Part shown: in pieces, positions 18,652 through 29,170 of the stretch
Position numbering within the stretch: position 1 is the stretch's first letter
How the letters are laid out: every line of letters begins with the position of its first letter
Assembly: GCF_000425345.1 (NCBI RefSeq)
Contig: NZ_AUDG01000027.1
Span: 1-56,089 of the forward strand
Source: Rheinheimera baltica DSM 14885
GTDB taxonomy: Bacteria > Pseudomonadota > Gammaproteobacteria > Enterobacterales > Alteromonadaceae
Length of the DNA stretch: 56,089 nucleotides
Reading direction: 5' to 3'
Notes under the pieces: model-generated
What the model was told of the DNA's origin: nothing
The model's input: only the letters and a program-made list of their open reading frames with translations
The model's database searches: none
Program-made: the position numbers and the translations under genes

Positions 18652-20241
18652 CTACTTCACGTGTGGCGGCGTCTCAAAAGTATGATATGGCGCCGGTGAC
18701 GGCACTTCCCATTCCAAACCTTCGGCACCTTCCCAAACTTGCGCTGTCGCTTTCTCTCCACCTCGTGCACATTTCACCACTAGCCAGACAAAAAGCAGCT
18801 GTGACGCGCCGAATAGGAAACCACCGATGCTAATAAAGGCGTTAAAGTCAGCAAATTGCAGCGCGTAATCAGGGATCCGGCGCGGCATACCTGCCAACCC
18901 AACAAAGTGCATAGGGAAGAACAACAAGTTAACGGAAATCAGCGAGCACCAAAAATGCCACTGGCCCAGCTTTTCATCGTACATAAAGCCGGTCCATTTC
19001 GGTAACCAGTAATAGGCCGCCGCAATAATGGAGAACACTGCACCTGTTACTAACACATAGTGGAAATGCGCTACCACAAAGTAAGTATCATGGTATTGGA
19101 AGTCGGCCGGTGTTATCGCCAACATCAAGCCAGAAAAGCCACCGATGGTAAACAGTACAATAAAGGCCAGCGCAAACATCATCGGCACCTCAAACGTCAT
19201 AGCACCGCGCCACATTGTCGCCACCCAGTTAAATACTTTAACCCCGGTCGGCACCGCAATTAACATGGTGCAATACATAAAGAACAAGGCCCCGGCAACT
19301 GGCATACCAGTGGTAAACATATGGTGCGCCCATACCAGAAACGACAATATCGCGATACTGGATGTGGCATAAACCATGGAGGCATAACCAAACAGGGGTT
19401 TACGCGCAAAGGTGGGGACTATACTCGACACGATACCGAAGGCTGGCAATATCATGATATACACTTCAGGGTGACCAAAGAACCAGAAAATATGCTGGAA
19501 CAATACCGGGTCGCCACCACCGGCGGCGTCAAAGAAGCTAGTGCCAAAATATTTGTCGGTCAATACCATTGTTACTGCACCGGCTAATACCGGCATAACC
19601 ATAATCAGCAAAAACGCGGTAATTAACCAAGTCCATACAAACAGTGGCATTTTCATCCAGGTCATGCCTGGTGCCCGTAAGTTGAAAATGGTAACGATAA
19701 CGTTGATCGCTCCCATGATGGACGATATACCCATTATATGCACAGAGAAAACAAATAATGCGGTACTGTCTCCACTATAGGTTGTTGATAACGGTGCATA
19801 GAATGTCCAACCGAACGCCGGACCACCGCCTGGCATAAACAGCGAAATTAATAGAATTAAAAACGCAAATGGCAGGATCCAGAAGCTCCAGTTATTCATC
19901 CTGGGTAGCGCCATATCCGGCGCGCCAATCATCATCGGTATCATCCAATTGGCTAAGCCGGTAAAGGCAGGCATTACCGCGCCAAATACCATAATCAGGC
20001 CATGCACTGTGGTCATCTGGTTAAAGAAGTTCGGCTCAACGAACTGCATACCCGGCTGGAATAACTCAGCCCGGATCACCATTGCCATGGCGCCACCAAT
20101 AAAAAACATGATTAGCGCAAACACCAGGTACATGGTACCGATGTCTTTGTGGTTAGTGGTATACAACCAGCGCTTTATGCCGCTGGGTTTATGGTCATGA
20201 TGCTCGTGATCATGTTCATGATCTGTCACTGCTGCGCTCAT
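18652..20241 (-). CDS. ctaD: Cytochrome c oxidase subunit I
   Basis: 529 aa. Twelve-helix heme-copper oxidase core. Visible ligands include the low-spin heme His in TTVHGLIMVFG, the CuB region WFFGHPEVYIMILPAFG with the His-Tyr pair, WAHHMF, and HDTYFVVAHFHYVL. The His-rich N-terminal stretch (HEHDHEHHDHKPSG) may bind metal. Reduces O2 with proton pumping in the inner membrane; aa3-type A-family judged by the PEVY motif and the ctaA/ctaB genes in the operon. Confidence 0.98.
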   Translation of the reverse strand: MSAAVTDHEHDHEHHDHKPSGIKRWLYTTNHKDIGTMYLVFALIMFFIGGAMAMVIRAELFQPGMQFVEPNFFNQMTTVHGLIMVFGAVMPAFTGLANWMIPMMIGAPDMALPRMNNWSFWILPFAFLILLISLFMPGGGPAFGWTFYAPLSTTYSGDSTALFVFSVHIMGISSIMGAINVIVTIFNLRAPGMTWMKMPLFVWTWLITAFLLIMVMPVLAGAVTMVLTDKYFGTSFFDAAGGGDPVLFQHIFWFFGHPEVYIMILPAFGIVSSIVPTFARKPLFGYASMVYATSSIAILSFLVWAHHMFTTGMPVAGALFFMYCTMLIAVPTGVKVFNWVATMWRGAMTFEVPMMFALAFIVLFTIGGFSGLMLAITPADFQYHDTYFVVAHFHYVLVTGAVFSIIAAAYYWLPKWTGFMYDEKLGQWHFWCSLISVNLLFFPMHFVGLAGMPRRIPDYALQFADFNAFISIGGFLFGASQLLFVWLVVKCARGGEKATAQVWEGAEGLEWEVPSPAPYHTFETPPHVK

Positions 20242-20244
20242 CCG

Positions 20245-21387
20245 TTATTCCCCTTTACCTTGCATGACAGCGTAGACGTCTGCAGCCTGCACTAATTCGC
20301 CAGTATTGTTACCCCAGGCATTGCGCTCGTAGGTAATTACCGCGGCAATTTCTTTTAAACTTAATTGCTTGGCGTAAGCTTGCATGGCTGTACCTGTTTT
20401 ACCGTTCAGCACAATATTAATATGCCCCGGGATATCAGCTAACGCCATGCTACTGCCTTTAAGCGCAGGGAAAATACCCGGTAAACCTTCGCCATTCGGC
20501 TGATGGCAGGCGGCACAATATGCAGTGTAGGTGCGCTCACCAACATCCATCAACTCATCCATTCCCATGTTCATGGCAAGCAATTCTTGTTCTTCCGCTT
20601 TAGCTTTGGCTATGCGCTCAGCCTCACCATTCACCCAGGTGTCAAAGTCTGCAGGGCTTTTCGCAATAACCACCACAGGCATATAACCATGGTCTTTGCC
20701 ACAAAGCTCAGCACACTGGCCGCGATAGATACCGGGTTCATCTACCCGGGTCCATGCTTCATTGATAAAACCCGGATTAGCATCTTTTTTGACGGCAAAA
20801 GCAGGTACCCACCAAGAATGGATAACATCATCAGAGGTCATCAAAAAACGTACTTTTTTACCGGTGGGAATAACGAGCGGACGGTCTACTTCCAGCAAAT
20901 AATTTTCGCCTTTAGCGAGCTTATTGACAATTTGCTCCTTTGGCGTTGCTAAGAGTGAGTAATATTCGACATCGTGTTCTAAATATTTGTAATGCCATTT
21001 CCATTGTGAACCGGTAATAACCACGGTGACGTCTGCTTGCGTAGTGTCTTCCATAGCAATAAGGGTTTTAGTAGCCGGAATGGCCATAATAATTAGAATT
21101 AATACCGGTATAGCAGTCCAGAGTATTTCTACTTTGGTGCTTTCGTGGAATTGGGCTGGCTGCACACCTCGCGCTTTTCGATGGCGAACGATAGACCAAA
21201 ACATGATCCCGAACACCACTGCACCAATAACACAACAAATCAGAAAAATGGTCATGTGCAGGTCGTAAACCTGCCGACTAATTTCTGTTACCCCTTTGGT
21301 CATATTAAGGGGCATATCTGTTGCATTAGCTGTTGCAGCTAAAAGCAGGGTTGGCAGCGACCAACGAAGACTACGCGTTTTCGTCAC
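20245..21387 (-). CDS. ctaC: Cytochrome c oxidase subunit II with fused cytochrome c domain
   Basis: 380 aa from a GTG at 21387 preceded by AGGAGAAG. Signal peptide, two membrane helices, then the CuA cupredoxin domain (DDVIHSWWVPAFAVK and GQCAELCGKDHGYMPVVV). A C-terminal cytochrome c domain carries the CxxCH motif (YCAACHQPNGEGLPGIFP), so this is a caa3-like subunit II. It accepts electrons from cytochrome c. First gene of the operon; its promoter should lie in the 300-base region before it. Confidence 0.98.
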   Translation of the reverse strand: MTKTRSLRWSLPTLLLAATANATDMPLNMTKGVTEISRQVYDLHMTIFLICCVIGAVVFGIMFWSIVRHRKARGVQPAQFHESTKVEILWTAIPVLILIIMAIPATKTLIAMEDTTQADVTVVITGSQWKWHYKYLEHDVEYYSLLATPKEQIVNKLAKGENYLLEVDRPLVIPTGKKVRFLMTSDDVIHSWWVPAFAVKKDANPGFINEAWTRVDEPGIYRGQCAELCGKDHGYMPVVVIAKSPADFDTWVNGEAERIAKAKAEEQELLAMNMGMDELMDVGERTYTAYCAACHQPNGEGLPGIFPALKGSSMALADIPGHINIVLNGKTGTAMQAYAKQLSLKEIAAVITYERNAWGNNTGELVQAADVYAVMQGKGE

Positions 21388-21687
21388 TGGACTTCTCCTC
21401 TGTCATTTTGCAAAGCAAACTGCAGAAACTAAGTACACAGTACTACACGGCTCTTACTCACCCACACCGAACCCATGTCTGAAGTTTCATCAGTTTATTA
21501 TTGTTATTATCGGTTTCGGGGCTAGCGCTGAAACCGGAACTGATTCTATTGTTATTTTTTAATCAGTAACAGCCTAAGAATTATCCAAATCGCAATCAGT
21601 GTAAACCCCTAAATAACAAAAGCGCCGGCAAACCTCAGTGGTCGTACCAGCGCTTATGGCAAAATAACTTATTGAGGTTAGTACAAA
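21388..21687. other. Intergenic region upstream of the cox operon and downstream of lexA
   Basis: 300 bases with no gene. It holds the lexA terminator (listed separately), a hairpin with arms CGGTTTC (21511-21517) and GAAACCG (21530-21536), and presumably the ctaC promoter in the part nearest 21388. No sigma-70 pair could be fixed with confidence. The small frames on the plus strand here are AT-rich noise. Confidence 0.6.
21611..21654 (-). terminator. Intrinsic terminator of lexA
   Basis: On the minus strand an 8-bp stem (arms at 21647-21654 and 21621-21628, with one T-G wobble) is followed by TTTTGTTATTT. It begins about 33 bases after the lexA stop codon. Confidence 0.6.
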
Positions 21688-22305
21688 TTACAACCAACTT
21701 CCATTACGAATCACGCCTACAGCCAAGCCTTCAATGGCAAAATGCTGCGCGCTGAGATCAACCTTAATCACATCGAAATCTTTGTTTTCCGGATGCAACA
21801 ATATTGTACTGCCGTCTCGCTGAAAACGTTTAACGGTAACATCTTCGTCTACCCGGGCTACTATCACCTGTCCGGGTTCAGCCTGCTGCGTTTTGTGTAC
21901 CGCGAGTAAATCACCATCCAAGATACCAATATCCTGCATGCTCATGCCCTGCACGCGCAGCAGAAAATCAGCATGCGGTTTAAATAAATGCGCATCCACC
22001 TGGTAATGATCCTGTACGTGTTCTGCAGCAAGAATGGGTTGTCCAGCAGCAACCTTACCTATAAGTGGTAGCCCTAGCTGCACGGGCTCATCCATTTCTA
22101 CCAGCCGGATGCCACGTGACGTTCCTGGCATCATTTCTATAACGCCTTTTTTAGCCAACGCTTTTAGGTGCTCCTCTGCAGCGTTTGCCGATTTAAAACC
22201 TAATTGCTGAGCTATTTCGGCTCGTGTAGGTGGCATACCGCTATCTTGCTGGTAATCTTTTATCAATTGCAAAATTTCTGCCTGTCGTGGCGTCAGTGGT
22301 CTCAT
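21688..22305 (-). CDS. lexA: LexA SOS repressor
   Basis: 205 aa. N-terminal winged helix-turn-helix ([20 protein letters not shown], then [26 protein letters not shown]). The Ala-Gly autocleavage site is in GKVAAGQPI. The catalytic Ser lies in [20 protein letters not shown] and the Lys in DEDVTVKRF. It represses DNA-damage genes and is inactivated by RecA-stimulated self-cleavage. Two SOS boxes lie directly upstream, so it is autoregulated. It diverges from plsB; dgkA, which sits between them in E. coli, is absent. Confidence 0.98.
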   Translation of the reverse strand: MRPLTPRQAEILQLIKDYQQDSGMPPTRAEIAQQLGFKSANAAEEHLKALAKKGVIEMMPGTSRGIRLVEMDEPVQLGLPLIGKVAAGQPILAAEHVQDHYQVDAHLFKPHADFLLRVQGMSMQDIGILDGDLLAVHKTQQAEPGQVIVARVDEDVTVKRFQRDGSTILLHPENKDFDVIKVDLSAQHFAIEGLAVGVIRNGSWL

Positions 22306-22309
22306 AGTG

Positions 22310-22325
22310 CTGTTTACCTGTACAG
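22310..22325. promoter_or_regulatory. SOS box 1 (LexA operator) upstream of lexA
   Basis: CTGTTTACCTGTACAG fits the gammaproteobacterial LexA consensus CTGT-N8-ACAG exactly. It starts 5 bases from the lexA start codon. Confidence 0.85.
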
Positions 22326-22331
22326 TGAATA

Positions 22332-22347
22332 CTGTGAGTATATACAG
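22332..22347. promoter_or_regulatory. SOS box 2 (LexA operator) upstream of lexA
   Basis: CTGTGAGTATATACAG is a second exact CTGT-N8-ACAG match, 22 bases from the first (start to start). Tandem boxes at lexA are also seen in E. coli and support cooperative autorepression. The pair lies about 100 bases from the plsB start and could also affect plsB. Confidence 0.88.
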
Positions 22348-22446
22348 GCGTATTACAATTGCAAGTTTCTGTGTTGCGGCACAATTTTCTACTTGGCACG
22401 GCCATGTTATGCTATATCACAGTATTTAACTCTGGATGAGATGGCT

Positions 22447-24888
22447 ATGTTCCGGCCGGTAAAATTGTTTGCAGCCTTATTAAAATGGCCGATGTGGCCA
22501 CTGTTGAAGTATAAAACAGTCCCTGAGCAACCCATTACTGAGCTGGCACTTTCTACAAGCCGCCCTTTGTTTTATGTTTGCACGACCGAATCTGCCGCTG
22601 ACTTAGCAGCTATCCGCCGTATTTGTCATAAACTGGATCTGCCTGATCCCACCGACGACGTCAGTCTTAATGGCACAAGTCACCCCCGGACCTTATTTTT
22701 AGAGAAGCCCCACACCCTAGTGTTTAAACGCGGCAAAACAACCGCCTTGGCACAAGGACAAGCATTACTGCAAGCTCACCTTGATGACCCTGACTTAAAC
22801 GCACAACTTGTGCCAGTATCGTTGTTGTGGGGCAGAGCACCCGGCAAAGAAAACAGCATAAAATGGTTACTCGGCGAAGCACACGCGCCAAACTGGCTTG
22901 CTAAGCTATTGATTGTGTTGATTTCAGGGCGCCACTCGCTGGTGCGTTTTAGCAGAGCAGTATCGTTGCAACAAATGGCTGCGCAATATGGTGCTGCAGA
23001 GCAAACAGCGCATAAACTGTTACGTATGTCTCGCTTCCACTTTTATCGTCAACGCTTAGCGGCTACAGGCCCAAAAATGGTTAACCGTGCGCAGCTATTT
23101 AACGCGTTATTGGCCGCACCCGCGTTAAAAAAAGCGGTTGAAGACGAAGCCAAAGCAAAACGTATTCCACGCTCAGCAGCAAGACAGCAAGCACGTAAAC
23201 TGTTGTTGGAAATTGCCGCAGATTATCGCGCATCCACACTACGAGTGGGCGATAGAGTGCTGCGCTGGCTGTGGAACAAGCTCTATACCGGCATCAAAAT
23301 TAATAATGCCGACATGTTGCGAGATTTAGCCCAGAAGGGACATGAAATTGTTTATGTCCCCTGCCATCGTAGCCACATGGACTATCTGTTACTGAGTTAT
23401 GTCATTTATCAGCAAGGTCTGGCACCACCGCACATTGCTGCCGGTATCAACCTGAACTTTTGGCCTGCTGGGCCCATTTTTCGCCGTGGTGGCGCGTTTT
23501 TTATTCGTCGGAGTTTTAGCGGAAATAAGCTTTATTCAGCGGTATTTCGTGAATATTTGTGCCAATTATTCAGTAAAGGCCACTCAATAAAATATTATAC
23601 CGAAGGCGGCCGCAGTCGAACTGGGCGATTACTTCAGCCTAAAACTGGCATGCTGGCGATGACGTTACAATCCATGCTGCGTGGTATTGAACGCCCTGTG
23701 ACGCTTGTCCCCGTTTATCTTGGTTATGAGCATGTAATGGAGGTGAACACTTACTTACGTGAATTAAAAGGTTCGGGTAAGCAAAAAGAGTCCGTTTGGG
23801 GCGTCGTTAAAGCCATTCGTAATTTGCGCGATTATGGCTATGGTTATGTCAACTTTGGTGAACCCATCACATTAAATAGTTATCTGACTCAACACGTACC
23901 CCATTGGAAGCAGGATGTTCATCCACTGGAAGTACAAAAACCACAGTGGTTGAACCCCACTGTTGCTATCTTGGCCGAAAGCCTGATGCAGCGTATTAAC
24001 CAGGCTGCAGCACTTAACAGCATTAACCTTATCGCATTATGTTTATTAGCAACGGAGAAACATACGCTAACCCGTGCGGAACTGGCACAACAAATCAAGT
24101 ACTACTTATCACTGCAACGCGAAGCACCTTATCACCAGCAAATGACATTGCCGGAGGAAAGCGCGGAGCAGTTAATTGATCATGCAATATCACTAGATAA
24201 GGTACAGCAACACAACGATAGTTTCGGACAACTGATTAGTTTGACCGATGACAACGCCATTTTAATGAGCTATTACCGTAATAATGTGCTGCATTTGTTT
24301 ATCTTACCGGCCATTATTGCCAGTGCCGTTTTGCATCGTAGAGAAATAAATCAGCAGCAACTATTATCCATAGTGCAGCAACTGCTACCTTTGCTGCAGC
24401 AAGAATTGTTTTTATCCTTAGCAGATGTCGATACCTATTGCAGCGCTGTGTTGCAACATTTGGTTGAAGCTAATCTGGTAGAGCAGCATGCTGAAAGCTA
24501 TAGGGCCCCAACTCAGCATAGCAACGGCTACTTTATGTTAAGCATGCTTGCACATAATGCTGAGCATACATTGCAACGCTACGCCATGGTACTGCAGCTC
24601 ATCGAAAGCCAGGGAGCGCAAAGCCGTACAGTATTAGAGAAACACTGTCATGAGTTAGCACAACGTTTACTCAACCTGCACGGCATTACTGCACCGGAAT
24701 ATTACGACAAGCAACTGTTCGCTACCCTGGTAAACGCGTTAAAAGACGGCGGTTTTACCCGTAACGACGAGCAAAACAGGGTTGTTGCTACTGCGCAGTT
24801 ACCGGCTCTGAATACCACCGTTAGCATGCTGCTACGCAATGATGTGTTGCAGAGTATTCACAGCATCGTCCCTACCAGCGTATCTTAG
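22447..24888 (+). CDS. plsB: Glycerol-3-phosphate 1-O-acyltransferase PlsB
   Basis: 813 aa from the ATG at 22447, chosen because GGATGAG lies 6 bases upstream; E. coli PlsB is 807 aa. The open frame runs far upstream across the lexA control region, which is not credible as coding. The acyltransferase motif [19 protein letters not shown] is clear, followed by [29 protein letters not shown] and [15 protein letters not shown]. It catalyses the first acylation of glycerol-3-phosphate in membrane phospholipid synthesis. Its 3' end overlaps tesB by 4 bases (convergent). Confidence 0.98.
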   Translation: MFRPVKLFAALLKWPMWPLLKYKTVPEQPITELALSTSRPLFYVCTTESAADLAAIRRICHKLDLPDPTDDVSLNGTSHPRTLFLEKPHTLVFKRGKTTALAQGQALLQAHLDDPDLNAQLVPVSLLWGRAPGKENSIKWLLGEAHAPNWLAKLLIVLISGRHSLVRFSRAVSLQQMAAQYGAAEQTAHKLLRMSRFHFYRQRLAATGPKMVNRAQLFNALLAAPALKKAVEDEAKAKRIPRSAARQQARKLLLEIAADYRASTLRVGDRVLRWLWNKLYTGIKINNADMLRDLAQKGHEIVYVPCHRSHMDYLLLSYVIYQQGLAPPHIAAGINLNFWPAGPIFRRGGAFFIRRSFSGNKLYSAVFREYLCQLFSKGHSIKYYTEGGRSRTGRLLQPKTGMLAMTLQSMLRGIERPVTLVPVYLGYEHVMEVNTYLRELKGSGKQKESVWGVVKAIRNLRDYGYGYVNFGEPITLNSYLTQHVPHWKQDVHPLEVQKPQWLNPTVAILAESLMQRINQAAALNSINLIALCLLATEKHTLTRAELAQQIKYYLSLQREAPYHQQMTLPEESAEQLIDHAISLDKVQQHNDSFGQLISLTDDNAILMSYYRNNVLHLFILPAIIASAVLHRREINQQQLLSIVQQLLPLLQQELFLSLADVDTYCSAVLQHLVEANLVEQHAESYRAPTQHSNGYFMLSMLAHNAEHTLQRYAMVLQLIESQGAQSRTVLEKHCHELAQRLLNLHGITAPEYYDKQLFATLVNALKDGGFTRNDEQNRVVATAQLPALNTTVSMLLRNDVLQSIHSIVPTSVS

Positions 24889-25754
24889 CGGCTGGTAGGA
24901 TACGAGCGAATAACCCCTTCCTGAATGGTAGACGCCACTAAGGTGCCGGCCCGGTTGTAAAACTGGCCGCGCACCAACCCTCTACCACCTGAAGCACTGG
25001 GGCTGTCTACCGCATAGAGCAACCAATCATCGAAACGAAAATCCTGATGAAACCACATGGCATGATCGATAGTTGCAACCTGCATATTCGGCGCCATAAA
25101 AGATTTACCATGTGGCTGCAATGCTGTAGGTAAAAAATTAAAATCAGAGGCATAAGCCAGCAAATATTTATGCACCCGCAAATCATCTGGCATAGCGCCA
25201 TTGGCTTTAAACCAGACATAACGTTTTGCTGGGCTAATCTGTGCTTTAAACGGGTTTTGAAAATCAACCGGACGCATTTCTATAGGTTTTTCACAAATAA
25301 ATTTACTGCGTAAACTTTCGGGTATTAGCTGAGCATGCTGTTGATAAAACTCTAGATCGGACACCAGATCTTCCGGTTGTGGTAATTGCGGCATCACATC
25401 CTGATGCTCAAAGCCGCTTTCTTCAGCCTGAAACGACGCCGTCAAATAAAAAATGGGCTTACCGTACTGAATGGCACTAACCCGACGCGTACTAAAACTC
25501 TTGCCATCACGAATATTTTCGACTTCGTAAACTATGGCCTTTGCCGCATCTCCTGGTCGCAAAAAATAGGAGTGAAAAGAATGCACCTTACGATCTTCAG
25601 CCATGGTTTCTTTCGCGGCAGACAGCGCCTGTCCCATAACCTGCCCACCAAAAACCGCTTTAAAACCCAAATCCTGACTTTGGCCACGGTACAACCCTTG
25701 CTCAATGGTTTCCAGCTTTAATAATGACAGTAAATTCTGTAATACCTGACTCAT
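24885..25754 (-). CDS. tesB: Acyl-CoA thioesterase II
   Basis: 289 aa from the ATG at 25754, preceded by AAGGGACGGCA; the E. coli protein is 286 aa. Double hot-dog architecture: [19 protein letters not shown] and [13 protein letters not shown] in the first half, and [21 protein letters not shown] in the second. [12 protein letters not shown] precedes the active-site Asp/Thr/Gln region, and [17 protein letters not shown] ends the protein. It hydrolyses medium and long-chain acyl-CoA. Diverges from the EVE-domain gene. Confidence 0.96.
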   Translation of the reverse strand: MSQVLQNLLSLLKLETIEQGLYRGQSQDLGFKAVFGGQVMGQALSAAKETMAEDRKVHSFHSYFLRPGDAAKAIVYEVENIRDGKSFSTRRVSAIQYGKPIFYLTASFQAEESGFEHQDVMPQLPQPEDLVSDLEFYQQHAQLIPESLRSKFICEKPIEMRPVDFQNPFKAQISPAKRYVWFKANGAMPDDLRVHKYLLAYASDFNFLPTALQPHGKSFMAPNMQVATIDHAMWFHQDFRFDDWLLYAVDSPSASGGRGLVRGQFYNRAGTLVASTIQEGVIRSYPTSR

Positions 25755-25825
25755 TGCCGTCCCTTTGTATTCCGTTTGCTTAAAGTATAGTGATATTCTG
25801 CCGCAAACTTGGGAGATCAGCAAAG

Positions 25826-26284
25826 ATGGCTTATTGGTTATTTAAAACAGAACCGTCAGAATGCAGCATTGATGACTTCGTTAAAGCGCCGGATAAACCT
25901 ATCGTTTGGGAGGGCGTGCGTAACTATCAAGCTCGCAATATGCTGCGTGATAAAGTACAGCGCGATGATTTGGTATTCATCTATCACTCAAGCTGCAAAA
26001 TAATTGGCATCGCAGGTATTGCACGCGTAGTTGCCTCTGCTTATGCTGACCCAAGCCAATTTGATAGCACAAGTGTTTATTTTGATGGAAAATCTTCACC
26101 TGATGTGCCGCGCTGGGTCGCTGTTGACGTAATCTTTGTTGAAAAATTTCCTCACATCATTTCGCTGGACAAACTAAAAAGCTCAGCTAAGCTGAATGAG
26201 CTGCCTGCTGTTCAAAAAGGCAGCAGACTGTCTGTTATGCCGGTAACACCTGAGCAGTGGCAAACGATTTTACAGCTAGGTTAA
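25826..26284 (+). CDS. EVE-domain protein
   Basis: 152 aa from the ATG at 25826; GGGAG lies upstream at a rather long spacing. It begins [17 protein letters not shown] and continues [31 protein letters not shown], the signature of the EVE domain, a PUA-like fold able to bind modified bases in RNA or [17 protein letters not shown] follows. Such stand-alone proteins (thymocyte nuclear protein 1-like) are widespread; the ligand here is unknown. Confidence 0.93.
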   Translation: MAYWLFKTEPSECSIDDFVKAPDKPIVWEGVRNYQARNMLRDKVQRDDLVFIYHSSCKIIGIAGIARVVASAYADPSQFDSTSVYFDGKSSPDVPRWVAVDVIFVEKFPHIISLDKLKSSAKLNELPAVQKGSRLSVMPVTPEQWQTILQLG

Positions 26285-26338
26285 GCGGTATACCTGATTG
26301 AGCCTGAAACATGTAATCCGAGATGGTTGGAGCCAATT

Positions 26339-26569
26339 ATGTCAAACGAAAGGCCCCAGATGGATAAGGATGTACACTTTTTCTGGGACGATCTGAATCT
26401 GGCACAAAAATTTTCTGTTGCAGAATTACAGCGCTATGGTTACGACTTGCTGTTTGTAAGACACATTGCTGATTGCAGTGTTGCTGTTCTTGCATCTGGC
26501 AATAAAATGGCCGCCATTGATATGGAAGGCCAAATTGATGTTGAGCCAAATATTGTTCTCAGGCATTAA
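26339..26569 (+). CDS. Small conserved-looking protein of unknown function
   Basis: 76 aa from the ATG at 26339, with TTGGAG 8 bases upstream. Sequence such as KDVHFFWDDLNLAQKFSVAELQRYGYDLLFVRH has no motif I recognise. No signal peptide or membrane segment. It may be co-transcribed with the EVE gene (gap 54 bases). Its 3' end overlaps the convergent gene by 11 bases. Confidence 0.6.
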   Translation: MSNERPQMDKDVHFFWDDLNLAQKFSVAELQRYGYDLLFVRHIADCSVAVLASGNKMAAIDMEGQIDVEPNIVLRH

Positions 26570-27074
26570 TAGCAGCTTCCAGGTTGCTAACTTTTACCGG
26601 AACTTGCTCTAATGCCAGAGAAACAACTACGGAACAAAGCTGTAAGTGTGAGGTCACACTGTTAGTGTTCCATAGTGTTGTTAATCTGGCGTGTTTTTGC
26701 ATCATATACTCAAGTTGGCTTGCGCTAACAATACTTTGCCGACGTATTTGCGTAGCCATTGCCTGTTGCGGAGTTAAACCTTTACTACAATATTCTTTTA
26801 CCACTACAGGCAAACTACTACATAGCAATTTGCATACTTGCAGTTCGTGTGCAGACAACATAGAGTTTACGGTGACATGCCCCAGCTTTTGCTCTAACAC
26901 ACTTTTTTGTTGTTCAGCCAGCTGATAGGTAGCCTGCTGCAATTTTAATATCTCTTGCTCACGAGCTGCCAGCTTAGTCTTTAGCCCTCGATTGGTTTTA
27001 CCGACCTGCTCTACATGCCATAGCAGGTACAACATAACGACCATTATCACACCGAATAATGCCATCCAGATCAT
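26559..27074 (-). CDS. Membrane-anchored coiled-coil protein of unknown function
   Basis: 171 aa. One N-terminal membrane segment (MIWMALFGVIMVVMLYLLWHV) is followed by a coiled-coil stretch (about residues 28-65, LKTKLAAREQEILKLQQATYQ). The C-terminal half has several Cys and no recognised motif. Start uncertain. It is in the same direction as the DUF885 gene, which ends upstream of it. Confidence 0.55.
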   Translation of the reverse strand: MIWMALFGVIMVVMLYLLWHVEQVGKTNRGLKTKLAAREQEILKLQQATYQLAEQQKSVLEQKLGHVTVNSMLSAHELQVCKLLCSSLPVVVKEYCSKGLTPQQAMATQIRRQSIVSASQLEYMMQKHARLTTLWNTNSVTSHLQLCSVVVSLALEQVPVKVSNLEAAINA

Positions 27075-27138
27075 ACTTCGTCTGTTCCCTGCTTGCTGCT
27101 GACTCGGGGCCTATGCCGCCGTATTATTTGTACCGGTA

Positions 27139-28884
27139 TTATTCTACCTGTTGTTGCTCAGTAATGTAACGTCTTACTTGCTGTTCCAGTTGAACCAACG
27201 GCAAGCTACCATTACTAAGTAATACATCATGAAACTCTCTGATATCGAAGCGGTTGCCCAGAGCCTGTTCGGTTTCTACTCTTAAGCGCTTTATTGTAAT
27301 TTCGCCCAATTTATATGAAAGCGCCTGCCCTGGCCAGCTGATATAGCGGTCGATTTCAGTGGTCACGTTGTGCATTGACAACGCGGTGTTACTGGCAAGA
27401 AAATCTATCGCTTGCTGCCTGCTCCAACCCATACTGTGCATACCCGTGTCTACCACAAGCCTTGCTGCGCGCCACATTTCATACGTCAGCCGACCAAAAT
27501 TACTGTAAGGGTCTTGGTAAAAGCCCATTTCCATGCCCAAATATTCAGCATATAAGCCCCAACCTTCGCCAAAAGCCGAAGTGTAAAAACTGCGGCGATA
27601 CTCAGGTAATTCGTTTTGCTCGCGCGCCAGCGCAATCTGTAAATGATGCCCCGGTACAGCTTCATGTAATGTCAGCGCTTCCATTTCATACAGAGGTCGC
27701 CGGTCAAGACGGTAAGTGTTTACCCAATAAAACCCGGCCTGATCGTCACGTGATGGCCCAGAGTATCGGCCAGTGGTGTACTTAGGTGCAATTTCTGCAG
27801 GAACAGGAACAACACCATAGGGCGTGCGCGGTAAGGTTTTAAATAATTTTGGCAATTCCGCGTCAGCTTTTTTTGCTAAAAAAGCGGCATAACGCATCAG
27901 CTCTTCCGGCGTTTTTGCGTAAAACTGCGGGTCGGTACGCAAAAATTGAATAAAGTCAGCAAAACTGCCATTAAATCCCGCTTGCTGAATCACTTGTTGC
28001 ATCTCTTGTCGAATACGCTTCACTTCATTAAGGCCAATTTCATGGACCTGAGCTGGCGTCAATTGCAACGTGGTGTAATGCTGCAGCCTGTTTTGATAAA
28101 AGTCGGCCCCCTGGGGCAACGCGCTGGCGGCAATAGTATCGCGCGCGCCTGGCTGATATTCGTTAACCATAAAATGATAGTAAGCTTGATACGCTGGGTT
28201 CACTGCGGTACGAATTTGCATTGCCGCTTCATCGGCTAGCTGCTGCCATTCTGTGTCATTGATATAACTGGGCTGTGAACTAAACGGTTGATAAAAAACA
28301 CTCTCAGTGGGCTCAGCGACAACATAAGACAAAATACTTTTTTCAAATCCGGCTAAAACCGCCTTGGGCTGTGTTATTCCAGTCGCAAGCCCTTGTTTCA
28401 TCAGGTTGGTTTGCTGTTGCATATATCGGGGGATAGCAGCCAACTTTTGGATATAAGCCTGATAGTCTTTCACGCTGCGAAATACCGTATACTTTGGCAT
28501 AAACCCCAGGTCGGTATGAAAACCAGACTCAGCTGTCAGCGGCATTAAATGGGCGCCAAAGCGATACTCATCAATTTCATTCGCCAGACGGTAAACTAAA
28601 ATGGCATGGTTAATCTGGTTTTGTTCCGTTAAAACGCTAACATCAATCTGCTGCAGGCGCTTATACCAGGCGAGGCGTTGCTGTTGTCGCTGTAAAAGTG
28701 CCTCGGGCGACATATCAATTAATTGACCTGATTCCGCTTGATTAAGCTGTTTTTCAGCCCGCCAGAGTTGTTCAGTAAACTCAGTAAAACTGGTATCAGT
28801 ATGCTGTAGGTAACTAGCGCAACCACTAAAAACAAAGCTGCTTATGATGATCAATAACGCTTTTGAACTCAGAGTGGTGTTCAT
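27139..28884 (-). CDS. DUF885 family lipoprotein (putative peptidase)
   Basis: 581 aa from the ATG at 28884 (a GTG 15 bases upstream is the alternative). The N-terminus is a lipoprotein signal with lipobox FSGC. The family hallmark HEAVPGHHLQIAL (HExxxGHH-like) is present, followed by FYTSAFGEGWGLYAEYLG. DUF885 proteins resemble M3/M32-type zinc peptidases and are often annotated as such. Probably in the outer or inner membrane facing the periplasm. Substrate unknown. Confidence 0.88.
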   Translation of the reverse strand: MNTTLSSKALLIIISSFVFSGCASYLQHTDTSFTEFTEQLWRAEKQLNQAESGQLIDMSPEALLQRQQQRLAWYKRLQQIDVSVLTEQNQINHAILVYRLANEIDEYRFGAHLMPLTAESGFHTDLGFMPKYTVFRSVKDYQAYIQKLAAIPRYMQQQTNLMKQGLATGITQPKAVLAGFEKSILSYVVAEPTESVFYQPFSSQPSYINDTEWQQLADEAAMQIRTAVNPAYQAYYHFMVNEYQPGARDTIAASALPQGADFYQNRLQHYTTLQLTPAQVHEIGLNEVKRIRQEMQQVIQQAGFNGSFADFIQFLRTDPQFYAKTPEELMRYAAFLAKKADAELPKLFKTLPRTPYGVVPVPAEIAPKYTTGRYSGPSRDDQAGFYWVNTYRLDRRPLYEMEALTLHEAVPGHHLQIALAREQNELPEYRRSFYTSAFGEGWGLYAEYLGMEMGFYQDPYSNFGRLTYEMWRAARLVVDTGMHSMGWSRQQAIDFLASNTALSMHNVTTEIDRYISWPGQALSYKLGEITIKRLRVETEQALGNRFDIREFHDVLLSNGSLPLVQLEQQVRRYITEQQQVE

Positions 28885-29170
28885 TATAATTATTTCCACG
28901 ATATAAAGACTGATCGATTGTAACGACTTTGTTTGCAGAATAAAGACCGCTCAGCGGAAAGTTGCCGTCTTTGGTCGAATTAAAACAGCGAAGCCGTTGT
29001 CGCTTATAAAGCCAGCAGTTTGTTGCTATTTTCTGCACCTTGATCAACTCTAGATGCGCAGTAGTTGCCAGCAGATTATATTCGCGTACTATTGAGCTGG
29101 CTTTTTATTTTTTAACATTTGCCCGACAACATGCCAAATAACACCTCTAACCGGATTTACATGTGATCTT
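28885..29170. other. Divergent intergenic region
   Basis: 286 bases between the DUF885 gene and the diguanylate cyclase. No ORF or RNA gene is convincing. A weak hairpin (GCCAGC at 29067-29072 with GCTGGC at 29096-29101, then CTTTTTATTTTT) precedes the diguanylate cyclase and could be an attenuator or chance. Confidence 0.4.

Noticed and set aside
22204..22446. Extended plsB start at 22204
   Set aside because: The extra 81 codons would cover the lexA start and both SOS boxes; the ATG at 22447 has a good ribosome binding site and gives the normal PlsB length.
26584..26925. 113-codon plus-strand frame rich in Cys
   Set aside because: It is antisense to the coiled-coil protein and shows no independent start signal.
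28885..29170. tRNA or small RNA gene in this gap
   Set aside because: No cloverleaf or conserved T-loop could be formed; only a weak hairpin is present.
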